Source: Streptomyces sp. SW4
Lineage (GTDB): Bacteria; Actinomycetota; Actinomycetes; Streptomycetales; Streptomycetaceae
NCBI GenBank assembly: GCA_003248315.1
Contig: QKWM01000003.1
Location: 62,001 to 126,000 of the forward strand
DNA length: 64,000 nt
Direction of reading: 5' to 3'
Of this stretch, positions 37,696 through 49,890 are shown piece by piece (the first letter of the stretch is position 1; the number at the start of each line of letters is the position of its first letter). Both the position numbers and the translations under genes were made by a program. The notes under the pieces were generated by a model. The model saw only the letters and a list, made by a program, of their open reading frames with translations, was not told the origin of the DNA and searched no databases.

Positions 37696-38949
37696 GTGAG
37701 GACAGACCGGCCGGCGACGACGAGCCCGGCCTTCCCGGGGCGGCGCTGGCTGCTGCCGTCCGCGCTGGTGGAGGAGCTGGACCCGGACGGGGCCCGGACC
37801 CGCGGGCGGCGGCCCCGGCGCACCGCCCGCGACTGGCTCGTCGACTTCGCCTGCTTCCTGCTGGCGGTCGTCATCGGGCTGCTGGCCGCCGAGGCGCTGC
37901 CCGACGAGCCGGACCTCCCGCAGGCCATGGAGACCGCCGACCAGATCATCGGCGCGCTGGCCTGCGCGGCCGTCTGGCTGCGGCGCCGCTGGCCGGTCGG
38001 GCTCGCCGTGGCGATGATCCCCGTCGCCTTCGTCTCGGCGACCGCCGGCGGAGCCGCCCTCATCTCCCTGTTCACGCTCGCCGTGCACCGCCCGTTCCGG
38101 TACGTGGCCTGGGTGGCCGGCATCGACCTCGCGCTGCAGCCCCTCTACTACTGGCTGCGCCCCGAGCCGGGCCTGCCCTACCTCGCGTCGGTCCTCATCG
38201 GCGGTGTGCTGCTCGGCGCGGTGGTCGGCTGGGGCCTGCTGGCCCGCTCCAAACGGCAGCTCCTGCTGAGCCTGCGCGACCGGGCCCGGCACGCGGAGGC
38301 CGAGGCGCGGCTGCGCGCCGAACAGGCCCAGCGGCTCGCCCGGGAGGCCATCGCCCGCGAGATGCACGACGTCCTCGCGCACCGGCTGACACTGCTGAGC
38401 GTGCACGCCGGTGCCCTGGAGTTCCGGCCGGACGCGCCCCGCGAGGAGGTGGTCCGCGCGGCGGGCGTCATCCGGGAGAGCGCGCACGAGGCACTCCAGG
38501 ACCTGCGGGAGATCATCGGCGTGCTGCGGGCCGGCGACTCCGACGACGCCGGCCGCCCGCAGCCGACCCTCGCGGCGCTGGACGCGCTCGTCGCCGAGTC
38601 CCGGGAGGCCGGCATGAAGGCCGCCCTCGACGGACGCGTCACCGATCCGGCCGCCGTGCCCGCCTCCGTGGGCCGCACCGCGTACCGCATCGCCCAGGAG
38701 GCACTGACCAACGCCCGCAAGCACGCCCCCGGCACCGAGGTCACGGTGTCCGTCACCGGCGCCGCGGGCGAGGGGCTCACCGTGACCGTGCGCAACGCGC
38801 CGCCGCAGGGTCACGTGCCGCACGTCCCCGGCTCCGGGCAGGGGCTGATCGGGCTCACCGAGCGCGCCGCCCTCGCCGGCGGCACCCTCGCCCACGGCCC
38901 GACGCCCGACGGCGGCTTCGAGGTACGGGCGTGGCTGCCGTGGCCGTGA
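37696..38949 (+). CDS. NarL-type sensor histidine kinase
   Basis: 417 aa, intact. Several N-terminal membrane helices (WLVDFACFLLAVVIGLLAAE, VAMIPVAFVSATAGGAALIS, LASVLIGGVLLGAVVGWGLL), a short coiled coil, then the HisKA_3 box AREMHDVLAHRLTLLSVHAG with the phosphorylated histidine, and the ATPase domain ending GLIGLTERAALAGGTLAHGP. No extracellular sensor domain, so it probably senses the membrane. TAGATT at 37682-37687 lies 8 bp before GTG 37696, so the transcript may be leaderless. It pairs with the regulator at 39098. Confidence 0.93.
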   Translation: MRTDRPATTSPAFPGRRWLLPSALVEELDPDGARTRGRRPRRTARDWLVDFACFLLAVVIGLLAAEALPDEPDLPQAMETADQIIGALACAAVWLRRRWPVGLAVAMIPVAFVSATAGGAALISLFTLAVHRPFRYVAWVAGIDLALQPLYYWLRPEPGLPYLASVLIGGVLLGAVVGWGLLARSKRQLLLSLRDRARHAEAEARLRAEQAQRLAREAIAREMHDVLAHRLTLLSVHAGALEFRPDAPREEVVRAAGVIRESAHEALQDLREIIGVLRAGDSDDAGRPQPTLAALDALVAESREAGMKAALDGRVTDPAAVPASVGRTAYRIAQEALTNARKHAPGTEVTVSVTGAAGEGLTVTVRNAPPQGHVPHVPGSGQGLIGLTERAALAGGTLAHGPTPDGGFEVRAWLPWP

Positions 38950-39097
38950 GCGCGCCGCCGTGGCCGTCAGGACAGGGGTGCCCGCGCCCCGCCCGTACCC
39001 GCCGCCCGTACCCGGCGTCCGTGCCCGTGGCCCACGCCCCGTCCGGCATCGCCACCGGCCCCACGGGGCGTCCGTCCACCGTGATTTCGTAGGAGCC

Positions 39098-39781
39098 ATG
39101 ACTGCGATCAGAGTGCTGCTCGTCGACGACGACCCGCTGGTCCGGGCCGGGCTGTCCTTCATGCTGGGCGGCGCGGAGGACATCGAGATCGTCGGCGAGG
39201 CCGCCGACGGCGGCGAGGTCGAGGCGCTGGCCGACCGCACCCGTCCGGACGTCGTCCTGATGGACATCCGGATGCCGGCGGTGGACGGCCTGACCGCCAC
39301 CGAGCGGCTGCGCGCCCGCGCGGACGCCCCGCAGGTCGTGGTGCTCACCACCTTCCACGCCGACGAACAGGTGCTGCGGGCCCTGCGGGCCGGCGCCGCC
39401 GGGTTCGTCCTCAAGGACACCCCGCCCGCGGAGATCCTGGACGCCGTGCGCAAGGTGGCGGCCGGCGACCCCGTCCTGTCGCCGGCCGTGACCCGGCGGC
39501 TGATGGACCAGGCCGCCGGCACCGCCGCCGACCTGCGGCACACCCGGGCGCGGGAGCGCATCGCCCTGCTGAACGACCGGGAGCGCGAGGTCGCCGTCGC
39601 CGTCGGACGGGGCCTGGCCAACGCCGAGATCGCGGCCCGGCTCTACATGAGCGTCGCGACCGTCAAGACGCACGTCTCCCGCATCCTGGCCAAGCTCGAC
39701 CTCAACAACCGCGTGCAGATCGCCCTGCTGGCCTATGACGCCGGCCTGCTGGAGGAGCCCGACGGCGACGGGGCACGGTAG
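39098..39781 (+). CDS. LuxR/NarL family response regulator
   Basis: 227 aa, intact. Receiver: RVLLVDDDPLVRAGLSFMLG, VVLMDIRMPAVDGLTATERL with the phospho-aspartate, VVVLTTFHADEQVL, GFVLKDTPP with the conserved lysine. The LuxR HTH is LLNDREREVAVAVGRGLANA then EIAARLYMSVATVKTHVSRI. ATG follows TAGGAG. It is the partner of the kinase 148 bp upstream. Targets are not evident. Confidence 0.95.
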   Translation: MTAIRVLLVDDDPLVRAGLSFMLGGAEDIEIVGEAADGGEVEALADRTRPDVVLMDIRMPAVDGLTATERLRARADAPQVVVLTTFHADEQVLRALRAGAAGFVLKDTPPAEILDAVRKVAAGDPVLSPAVTRRLMDQAAGTAADLRHTRARERIALLNDREREVAVAVGRGLANAEIAARLYMSVATVKTHVSRILAKLDLNNRVQIALLAYDAGLLEEPDGDGAR

Positions 39782-39827
39782 CGGGCGGGCGGCCCGGCGG
39801 ATCGGACGGGCGCCGGCCGCGGCCCGC

Positions 39828-40849
39828 TCACCCGGGTACGGTCTCCGCCGCCCCGGGATCTCGCCGAGCCGTACGGGCCTGCGCTCGCGCCGGGACAGTT
39901 CGCAGGCCTCGGCGATGCGCAGGGCCTGCAACGCCTCGCGCCCGTCGCACGGGTTGGGCCGCTCGCCGCGCACCACCTCGACGAACGCCGACAGCTCGGC
40001 CTCGTAGGCGGGGCCGAAGCGCTCCACGAACCCGGTCCACGGCTTGTCCGCGGCCGGCGGCCCGGTCGGTTCGGTGGAGGCGATCGGCGTACGGTCGTCC
40101 AGGCCCACGACGATCTGGTCCCGCTCCCCGGCCAGTTCCATGCGCACGTCGTACCCCGCGCCGTTCAGCCGCGTGGCGGTCACCGTCGCCAGCGTGCCGT
40201 CGTCCAGGGTGAGCAGGGCCGCGCCGGTGTCGACGTCACCCGTGGCCCGGAACACCGGCGGACCCGCGTCGGAGCCGGCGGCGTACACGTCGATGATCTC
40301 CCGCCCGGTCACCCAGCGCAGCACGTCGAAGTCGTGGATCAGCGTGTCCCGGAAGAGCCCGCCCGAGAACGGCAGGTACGCGTCCGGGGGCGGCTCCTGG
40401 TCGCTGGTCACCGCCCGTACGGTGTGCAGCCGACCCAGCCGTCCGGACCGCACCGCCTCCCTGGCCCCGCGGTAACCGGCGTCGAAGCGGCGCTGGAAAC
40501 CCATCTGCAGGACCGTTCCGGCCGCCTCCACCTCCGCGATCGCCTGGAGCGTGCCGGGCAGATCGGGGGCGATCGGCTTCTCGCAGAACACCGGCAGCCC
40601 CGAGCGCGCCGCCCGGCCGATCAGTTCGGCGTGCGCCGAGGTGGCCGTGGTGATCACCACGGCGTCCACGCCCCACCGGAACACCTCGTCCACCCCCGGG
40701 GCGGCCGTCTCGCCGAGACGCTGGGCCAGCTCCTGGGCGCGCGAGGCGTCGGCGTCCGTGAGGATCAGGGAGCCGACGTCGCGATGACGGCTGAGCGTGT
40801 TCGCGTGCACGGTGCCGATCCGGCCCGTACCGATGACCCCGATGCGCAT
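39828..40849 (-). CDS. Gfo/Idh/MocA oxidoreductase, inositol-2-dehydrogenase-like (one frameshift)
   Basis: 340 aa after restoring a base near 39850. MRIGVIGTGRIGTVHANTLS is the NAD loop, GLPVFCEKPIAPDLPGT the EKP motif, VLQMGFQRRFDAGYRGAREA and LFRDTLIHDFDVLRWVTG the catalytic region with HDFD. The match to inositol 2-dehydrogenases is good by pattern. It is divergent from the GntR gene beside a sugar ABC transporter, so oxidation of an imported polyol such as myo-inositol is the best guess. The palindrome at 40891 probably controls it. Confidence 0.85.
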
Positions 40850-40890
40850 GGAATCAAGGTGAGCCACCACCCGCACCCTGTCAATCCGTA

Positions 40891-40903
40891 TGTCCGGACA
40901 ACC
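40891..40903. promoter_or_regulatory. GntR operator candidate, copy 1
   Basis: TGTCCGGACAACC. The first ten bases are a perfect palindrome with the GT-N4-AC pattern of GntR operators. It lies between the divergent oxidoreductase and GntR genes. The same 13 bases recur at 41826. Confidence 0.6.
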
Positions 40904-40950
40904 GAACTACACGACTTCCCGTCAACAGCGCACGGAGCTACGCTCGGGCC

Positions 40951-41715
40951 GTGCCCAAACCAGACGTTGACCCGACCGTGGCGCTCGACCTCAGCGTGGA
41001 CCGGAGCAGCCCGGTGCCGCTGTACTTCCAGCTGTCGCAGCAGCTCGAAGGGGCGATCGAGCGCGGAGAGCTCACCCCCGGCAGCCTGCTGGGCAACGAG
41101 ATCGAGCTCGCCGCACGGCTCGGCCTGTCCCGGCCCACCGTGCGGCAGGCCATCCAGTCACTGGTCGACAAGGGCCTGCTGGTGCGCCGCCGAGGCGTCG
41201 GCACCCAGGTCGTGCACAGCCAGGTCAAGCGGCCCCTGGAGCTGAGCAGCCTCTACGACGACCTCGAGGCGGCGGGCCAGCGGCCGGCCACCAAGGTGCT
41301 GGTCAACACGCTCGTCCCGGCGAGCGCGGAGGTCGCGGCCGCGCTCGGGGTGACCGAGGGCGGCGAGGTGCACCGCCTGGAGCGGCTGCGGCTCGCGCAC
41401 GGGGAGCCGATGGCGTACCTCTGCAACTTCCTGCCCCCCGGCCTGGTCGACCTCGACACCGAGCAGCTCCAGGTCACCGGCCTGTACCGGCTGATGCGCA
41501 CGGCGGGGATCACCCTGCACAGCGCCCGCCAGTCCATCGGTGCCCGCGCCGCCGACGCCGCCGAGGCGGAGCGGCTCGGCGAGGAGGAGGGCGCCCCGCT
41601 GCTGACCATGCAGCGCACCACCTACGACGACACCGGGCGGGCCGTCGAGTTCGGCACGCACACCTACCGGCCGTCCCGCTACTCCTTCGAGTTCCAGCTC
41701 CTCGTCCGCTCCTGA
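40951..41715 (+). CDS. GntR family regulator, HutC/UTRA type
   Basis: 254 aa, intact. The winged helix is PLYFQLSQQLEGAIERGELT with LAARLGLSRPTVRQAIQSLV as HTH and RRGVGTQVVHS as wing. The UTRA effector domain carries VHRLERLRLAHGEPMAYLCN and FGTHTYRPSRYSFEF. TACGCT (40939-40944) ends 6 bp before GTG 40951, consistent with a leaderless message. It probably represses the adjacent dehydrogenase and ABC genes through the two TGTCCGGACA sites. Confidence 0.92.
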   Translation: MPKPDVDPTVALDLSVDRSSPVPLYFQLSQQLEGAIERGELTPGSLLGNEIELAARLGLSRPTVRQAIQSLVDKGLLVRRRGVGTQVVHSQVKRPLELSSLYDDLEAAGQRPATKVLVNTLVPASAEVAAALGVTEGGEVHRLERLRLAHGEPMAYLCNFLPPGLVDLDTEQLQVTGLYRLMRTAGITLHSARQSIGARAADAAEAERLGEEEGAPLLTMQRTTYDDTGRAVEFGTHTYRPSRYSFEFQLLVRS

Positions 41716-41825
41716 GGCGCCTCGCGTCCCGTTGCCCGTCGGCTCCCTGAGACCTTCGGGTCCTGTTGCTCGCCGGCTCCTGAGACCCTCTGCTCCTGTT
41801 GCTCGCCGGCTCCTGAGGTGCCCCA
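41716..41825. repeat. Short direct repeats upstream of the ABC operon
   Basis: A unit of about 40 bp containing CCTGTTGCTCGCCGGCTCCT occurs twice (around 41761 and 41796), with a degenerate third copy around 41725. No gene is visible. It lies between the GntR gene and its second operator. Confidence 0.55.
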
Positions 41826-41838
41826 TGTCCGGACAACC
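41826..41838. promoter_or_regulatory. GntR operator candidate, copy 2
   Basis: TGTCCGGACAACC, identical to the site at 40891, 127 bp upstream of the solute-binding protein start. Confidence 0.6.
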
Positions 41839-41964
41839 TGACGGGCATATGCCGACCGGTTGCGCGCGCTGTCGTCCCCATGACGGAGAATGTGACGTTT
41901 GGGGCCGGTGAGTCATCCCGGCCCCCGCGTACGACAGAGCACGGCACAAGAAGGGCACGGCCTC

Positions 41965-42969
41965 GTGGCACGGTTTCGGACCTGGGTAGGCATCGCGCTG
42001 GCGGGGGCGCTCACCCTTTCCCTCGCCGGGTGCAGCAGCACCGGCGGCAAACGCGCCGAGGACGCCCGCAAGGCCGCGGCGGCCCGGGGCCGGGCGGCGG
42101 TGGACACGCCCCGCTGGACCTTCGCGATGATCACCCACTCGGGTGATGGCGACACCTTCTGGGACATCGTGCAGAGCGGCGCCGAGCAGGCCGCCGTCAA
42201 GGACAACATCAACTTCCTGTACTCCCACGACGACGAGGCCCAGCAGCAGGCGCAGCTGGTGAACGCCGCGGTGGACAAGAAGGTCGACGGCATCATCGTC
42301 ACGCTCGCCAAGCCCGCCGCCATGAAGTCCGCCGTGGCGCGGGCCGTGAAGGCGGGGATCCCGGTGATCACCGTGAACTCCGGCTCGGCCGAGTCCAAGG
42401 AGTTCGGCGCGCTCACCCACATCGGCCAGGACGAGACGATCGCCGGGCAGGCCGTCGGCGAGGAGCTGAACGAGCGGGGCCGCAAGAAGGCGGTCTGCGT
42501 CCTGCACGAGCAGGGCAACGTGGGCCACGAGCAGCGCTGCGACGGTGTCGAGGACAGCTTCGACGGAAAGGTCGAACGGCTCTACGTCAACGGGACCAGC
42601 ATGCCGGACGTGCAGTCCGCGCTGGAGGCCCGGCTCCAGACCGACCGCTCCGTCGACGCGGTCGTCACGCTCGGCGCCCCCTACGCCGACACCGCCGTCA
42701 AGGCCAAGCAGAGCGCGGGCAGCGACGCCGAGATCGACACCTTCGACCTGAACGCGAAGGTGGCCGCCGGCCTCGAGGACGGCAGCCTCGGCTTCGCCGT
42801 CGACCAGCAGCCCTACCTCCAGGGCTACGAGGCGGTCGACCTGCTGTGGCTCTACAAGTACAACGCCGACGTCCTCGGCGGCGGCCGGCCGGTGCTCACC
42901 GGGCCGCAGATCATCACCAAGGACGACGCCGCCGAGCTCGAGGACTACACGAAGCGGGGCACGCGATGA
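41965..42969 (+). CDS. ABC sugar-binding lipoprotein
   Basis: 334 aa, intact. GTG start, lipobox [10 protein letters not shown] near residue 20, then a periplasmic-binding-protein type 1 domain: [74 protein letters not shown]. It resembles ribose- and inositol-binding proteins of the CUT2 class. First gene of a tightly coupled three-gene transporter operon, stop overlapping the permease start. Confidence 0.92.
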   Translation: MARFRTWVGIALAGALTLSLAGCSSTGGKRAEDARKAAAARGRAAVDTPRWTFAMITHSGDGDTFWDIVQSGAEQAAVKDNINFLYSHDDEAQQQAQLVNAAVDKKVDGIIVTLAKPAAMKSAVARAVKAGIPVITVNSGSAESKEFGALTHIGQDETIAGQAVGEELNERGRKKAVCVLHEQGNVGHEQRCDGVEDSFDGKVERLYVNGTSMPDVQSALEARLQTDRSVDAVVTLGAPYADTAVKAKQSAGSDAEIDTFDLNAKVAAGLEDGSLGFAVDQQPYLQGYEAVDLLWLYKYNADVLGGGRPVLTGPQIITKDDAAELEDYTKRGTR

Positions 42970-44015
42970 GCGCCACGGACGCGACGACCACGGCCGGCAC
43001 GGACGAAAGGATTCTGCGGACCTCTCGGCTGCGGAAGCTCCTCAGCCGCCCCGAGCTGGGCTCGGTCGTCGGCGCGGTCGCGGTCTTCGTCTTCTTCTCC
43101 CTCGCCGCCGACAGCTTCCTGCGTCCCGCCAGCCTCAGCACGGTCCTGTACGCCGCCTCCACGATCGGCATCATGGCCGTGCCGGTGGCCCTGCTGATGA
43201 TCGGCGGCGAGTTCGACCTGTCGGCCGGCGTCCTGGTCACCTCGTCGGCCCTGCTGTCGTCGATGTTCAGCTACCAGATGACCGCCAACGTCTGGGTCGG
43301 CGTCGGTGTCTCCCTGCTGGTCACCCTCGCCATCGGCGCCTTCAACGGCTTCATGCTGACCCGCACGCGGCTGCCGAGCTTCATCATCACCCTCGGCACC
43401 TTCCTGATGCTGACCGGCATGAACCTCGGCTTCACCAAGCTGATCGGCGGCACCGTCTCCACCAAGACGATCGCCGACATGGAGGGCTTCCCCAGCGCGC
43501 ACGCCGTCTTCGCCTCCACCCTCACCGTGGGCGGCGTCGACATCAAGATCACGATCCTGTGGTGGCTCGCCCTGGTCGCCGTCGCCAGCTGGATCCTGCT
43601 ACGCACCCGCGCCGGCAACTGGATCTTCGCCGTCGGCGGCAACAAGGAGGCCGCCCGCGCGGTCGGCGTCCCCGTCGCCCGCACCAAGACCGGCCTCTAC
43701 ATGGGTGTGGCCCTCGGCGCCTGGATCGCCGGCCAGCACCTGCTGTTCAGCTACGACGTCGTCCAGTCCGGAGAGGGCGTCGGCAACGAGCTGATCTACA
43801 TCATCGCCGCCGTCATCGGCGGCTGCCTGATCACCGGCGGCTACGGCAGCGCCGTCGGCTCGGCGGTCGGCGCGTTCATCTTCGGCATGACCAGCAAGGG
43901 CATCGTCTTCGCCGAGTGGAACCCCGACTGGTTCAAGTTCTTCCTCGGAGCGATGCTGCTCCTCGCGACCCTGCTCAACGCCTGGGTCCGCAAGCGCGCG
44001 GAGGCCACGACATGA
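42966..44015 (+). CDS. CUT2-type ABC sugar permease
   Basis: 349 aa, intact. About ten membrane helices typical of RbsC-like permeases: [20 protein letters not shown] (conserved GGEFDLSxG), [40 protein letters not shown] and [20 protein letters not shown]. Overlaps both neighbours by 4 bp. The substrate is set by the binding protein; the nearby dehydrogenase suggests a polyol or sugar. Confidence 0.94.
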   Translation: MSATDATTTAGTDERILRTSRLRKLLSRPELGSVVGAVAVFVFFSLAADSFLRPASLSTVLYAASTIGIMAVPVALLMIGGEFDLSAGVLVTSSALLSSMFSYQMTANVWVGVGVSLLVTLAIGAFNGFMLTRTRLPSFIITLGTFLMLTGMNLGFTKLIGGTVSTKTIADMEGFPSAHAVFASTLTVGGVDIKITILWWLALVAVASWILLRTRAGNWIFAVGGNKEAARAVGVPVARTKTGLYMGVALGAWIAGQHLLFSYDVVQSGEGVGNELIYIIAAVIGGCLITGGYGSAVGSAVGAFIFGMTSKGIVFAEWNPDWFKFFLGAMLLLATLLNAWVRKRAEATT

Positions 44016-44803
44016 CACGGACGACGACTTCCCCGGCGCTCGTCGAGCTGTCCGGCGTCGGCAAGCACTACGGCAACGTCCGCGCCCTCGAAGGGGTGTC
44101 CCTGGAGGTCCGCGCGGGCGAGATCACCTGCGTGCTGGGCGACAACGGGGCCGGCAAGTCCACCCTCATCAAGATCATCGCCGGTCTGCACCAGCACGAC
44201 GCCGGCACGCTGGCCATCGAGGGCGAGGACACCCGCCTCGCCTCCCCGCGCGAGGCCCTCGACCGCGGGATCGCCACCGTCTACCAGGACCTGGCCGTCG
44301 TGCCGCTGATGCCGGTCTGGCGGAACTTCTTCCTCGGCTCCGAGCCGCGCAAGGGCATCGGCCCCTTCAAGCGCATGGACGTCGACTTCATGCGCCGTAC
44401 CGCCCGCGCCGAGCTGCTGCGCATGGGCATCGACCTGCGCGACGTCGACCAGCCCATCGGCACCCTCTCCGGCGGCGAACGCCAGTGCGTCGCGATCGCC
44501 CGCGCCGTGTACTTCGGAGCGAAGGTGCTGATCCTGGACGAACCGACGGCGGCCCTGGGCGTGAAGCAGTCCGGCGTGGTCCTCAAATACGTGGCCGCGG
44601 CCCGGGACGAGGGCCTGGGCGTCGTGCTGATCACCCACAACCCGCACCACGCGTACCTCGTCGGGGACAGGTTCGTCCTGCTCAGGCGCGGCACCATGGT
44701 CGGCAACCACGAGCGCGCCGACATCACCCTGGACGACCTCACCCGCCAGATGGCAGGCGGCACCGACCTGGACGACCTCCGCCACGAACTCCAACGCCCC
44801 TGA
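44012..44803 (+). CDS. ABC sugar ATPase, single-domain CUT2 type
   Basis: 263 aa, intact. Walker A is [16 protein letters not shown] loop [10 protein letters not shown], signature [19 protein letters not shown], Walker [19 protein letters not shown] loop [11 protein letters not shown]. It has only one nucleotide-binding domain, whereas RbsA has two, so it must act as a homodimer. Ends the operon; the repeat array follows at once. Confidence 0.94.
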   Translation: MTRTTTSPALVELSGVGKHYGNVRALEGVSLEVRAGEITCVLGDNGAGKSTLIKIIAGLHQHDAGTLAIEGEDTRLASPREALDRGIATVYQDLAVVPLMPVWRNFFLGSEPRKGIGPFKRMDVDFMRRTARAELLRMGIDLRDVDQPIGTLSGGERQCVAIARAVYFGAKVLILDEPTAALGVKQSGVVLKYVAAARDEGLGVVLITHNPHHAYLVGDRFVLLRRGTMVGNHERADITLDDLTRQMAGGTDLDDLRHELQRP

Positions 44804-44804
44804 A

Positions 44805-45117
44805 CCGAACAAGTGACCCGCACCACGCCCACCAGGCGGCGCGCGGAACTGCGCGAACCCCCACGACGCACCCGCACCCGACAGCCGACCCGCACCACCC
44901 CCTGCCCAGGGGCGCGGGAACTGCGCGAAAACCCCACACACCTGCACCGGACAAGTGATCCGCACCACCCCCGGCCAGGGGGCGCGGGAACTGCGCGAAT
45001 CTCCACGACGCACCCGCACCCGACAACTGATCCGCACCCCCCTGCCCAGGGGCGCGGGAACTGCGCAAAACCCCGTCACGCACCCGCACCCGACAAATGA
45101 TCCGCACCACCCCGGCG
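44805..45117. repeat. Four-copy 70-bp tandem repeat (Streptomyces-type intergenic element)
   Basis: The core GGCGCGGGAACTGCGCGA recurs at about 44838 (degenerate), 44909, 44979 and 45049, spaced 70-72 bp. Between cores each unit carries CACCCGCACCCGACA and ATCCGCACC. Each core is itself an inverted repeat, GCGC...GCGC, next to a CCCCTGCCCAGGGG-type hairpin. I recall this core as very common between Streptomyces genes. It fills the 360-bp gap between the ABC operon and the ROK gene. No gene seen here. Confidence 0.8.
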
Positions 45118-45163
45118 GCAGCCGTTCGGCACCCGACACCCCCGTGCGGCAGAATCGACGCCG

Positions 45164-46311
45164 ATGAGCACCTACCGCGACCTCACCGCCCCCATCGGCT
45201 CCCGCCGCGCCACGGCGCTGCGCACCGTCGGCACGCGGGAACGCCGCTCGCACCTGACGGCGCCCCGCGTCCCCACGGTGGGCATCGACATCGGCGGCAC
45301 GAAAGTCATGGCGGGCGTCGTCGACGCCGACGGCAACATCCTGGAGAAGCTCCGCACGGAGACCCCGGACAAGTCCAAGAGCCCGAAGGTCGTCGAGGAC
45401 ACCATCGTCGAACTGGTGCTGGACCTGTCCGACCGGCACGACGTGCACGCCGTCGGCATCGGCGCGGCCGGCTGGGTCGACGCCGACCGCAACCGCGTCC
45501 TGTTCGCCCCCCACCTGTCCTGGCGCAACGAACCCCTGCGGGACCGCATCTCCGCCCGGCTCTCCGTACCCGTCCTGGTGGACAACGACGCGAACACCGC
45601 CGCCTGGGCCGAGTGGCGCTTCGGCGCCGGCCGCGGCGAGGACCACCTCGTCATGATCACCCTCGGCACCGGCATCGGCGGCGCCATCCTCCAGGACGGC
45701 CAGGTCAAACGCGGCAAGTACGGCGTCGCCGGCGAGTTCGGGCACATGCAGGTCGTGCCGGGCGGCCACCGCTGCCCGTGCGGCAACCGCGGCTGCTGGG
45801 AGCAGTACAGCTCCGGCAACGCCCTGGTCCGCGAGGCACGCGAGCTGGCCGCGGCGGACTCCCGGTGGCGTACGGGATCATCGAACACGTCAAGGGCCAG
45901 GTCTCCGACATCACCGGCCCGATGATCACCGAGCTGGCCCGCGAGGGCGACGCCATGTGCATCGAGCTGCTCCAGGACATCGGCCAGTGGCTCGGCGTCG
46001 GCATCGCGAACCTCGCCGCCGCCCTCGACCCGTCCTGCTTCGTGATCGGCGGCGGGGTCAGCGCCGCCGACGACCTGCTGATCGGCCCGGCCCGGGACGC
46101 CTTCAAGCGTCATCTCACCGGCCGCGGCTACCGCCCCGAGGCCCGTATCGTCCGCGCCCAGCTCGGCCCCGAGGCCGGCATGGTAGGCGCCGCCGACCTG
46201 GCCCGCCTGGTCGCCCGCCGCTTCCGCCGCGCCAAGCGCCGCCGCGTGGAGCGACACGAACGCTACGAGCGCTATGCCGAGGCCCGCCGCACCGCCAGGG
46301 AGACGCTGTGA
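45164..46311 (+). CDS. ROK family sugar kinase, glucokinase-like (one frameshift)
   Basis: 382 aa after restoring a base near 45866 (AADSP|VAYGIIEHV). VPTVGIDIGGTKVMAGVVDA is the phosphate loop, VDNDANTAAWAEWRFGAGRG the catalytic aspartate region, LGTGIGGAILQDGQV the sugar loop, and HRCPCGNRGCWEQY the ROK zinc motif CxCGxxGCxE. CFVIGGGVSAADDLL ends the C-lobe. No N-terminal HTH, so it is an enzyme rather than a repressor. Overlaps the next gene by GTGA. Confidence 0.92.
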
Positions 46312-46888
46312 CCGCCACCCTCCCGCACCAGTCCGAGCCGCCGGAGGGGTCCGCCCGGCCGGCCGAGGACCGCCGCCACGTCGTGCGCCGCCGCGCGCTC
46401 ACCCTGCTCATCATCGTGCTGCTGATCGGCATCCCGGCCGGCTACCTGGTGATCTCCGCCGAGCAGAGCCGCGCCAGCGGCCGGGACAAGGAGGAGAAGT
46501 ACTCGGCGACGGGCATGACGGCCGGCTGGCCCTCGAAACTGCAGCGCCGCCTCTACCAGGTGCCCCTCCCGCACCCCGCCTGGCACGTGGCCTACTACGA
46601 GACCAACAACTGGAAGACCAGCCGCCTCTACGTCCAGTTCGAGACCTCCCGCGTCGGACTCGACGCGTTCCTCGCGGGGATCGGCGTCGACCGCGGCGAC
46701 CTGGAGCAGGGCCACATCCCCATCAGCGACCGGGCCCAGCGCGTCACCGACTGGGAGTTCGGCGAGGACGGCGTGTGGTGGGGCGTCTCCCACGAACAGA
46801 AGAACCCGCCCCGACCCGGGACATCGTCGTCGACATGGCCGACCCCGACTACCCGATGGTCTACGTCGTCTCGCGCACCGTTCCCTGA
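46308..46888 (+). CDS. Single-pass membrane protein of unknown function (one frameshift)
   Basis: 193 aa after restoring a base near 46808. The cytoplasmic start MTATLPHQSEPPEGSARPAE is followed by helix ALTLLIIVLLIGIPAGYLVI and an outer domain LPHPAWHVAYYETNNWKTSR, FETSRVGLDAFLAGIGVDRG, TDWEFGEDGVWWGVSHEQKN, ending DYPMVYVVSRTVP. Coupled to the ROK kinase. No family recognised; many actinomycete glucokinase genes have such a neighbour in my recollection. Confidence 0.75.
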
Positions 46889-46986
46889 CCGGGCGCCGGG
46901 ACCGCTCGCCGGGGCCGGTTGTCAGACCCCGCCCGTAGAGTCGAAGACGACTGGTCCGACGACAGGGGCGGGAGGTGATGGAACGC

Positions 46987-49886
<2,900 letters not shown>

Positions 49887-49890
<4 letters not shown>

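Noticed and set aside
44805..45117. Riboswitch or sRNA cluster in the 70-bp repeat
   Set aside because: No known riboswitch core is visible, and the repeat is a type I recall as spread between many unrelated Streptomyces genes.
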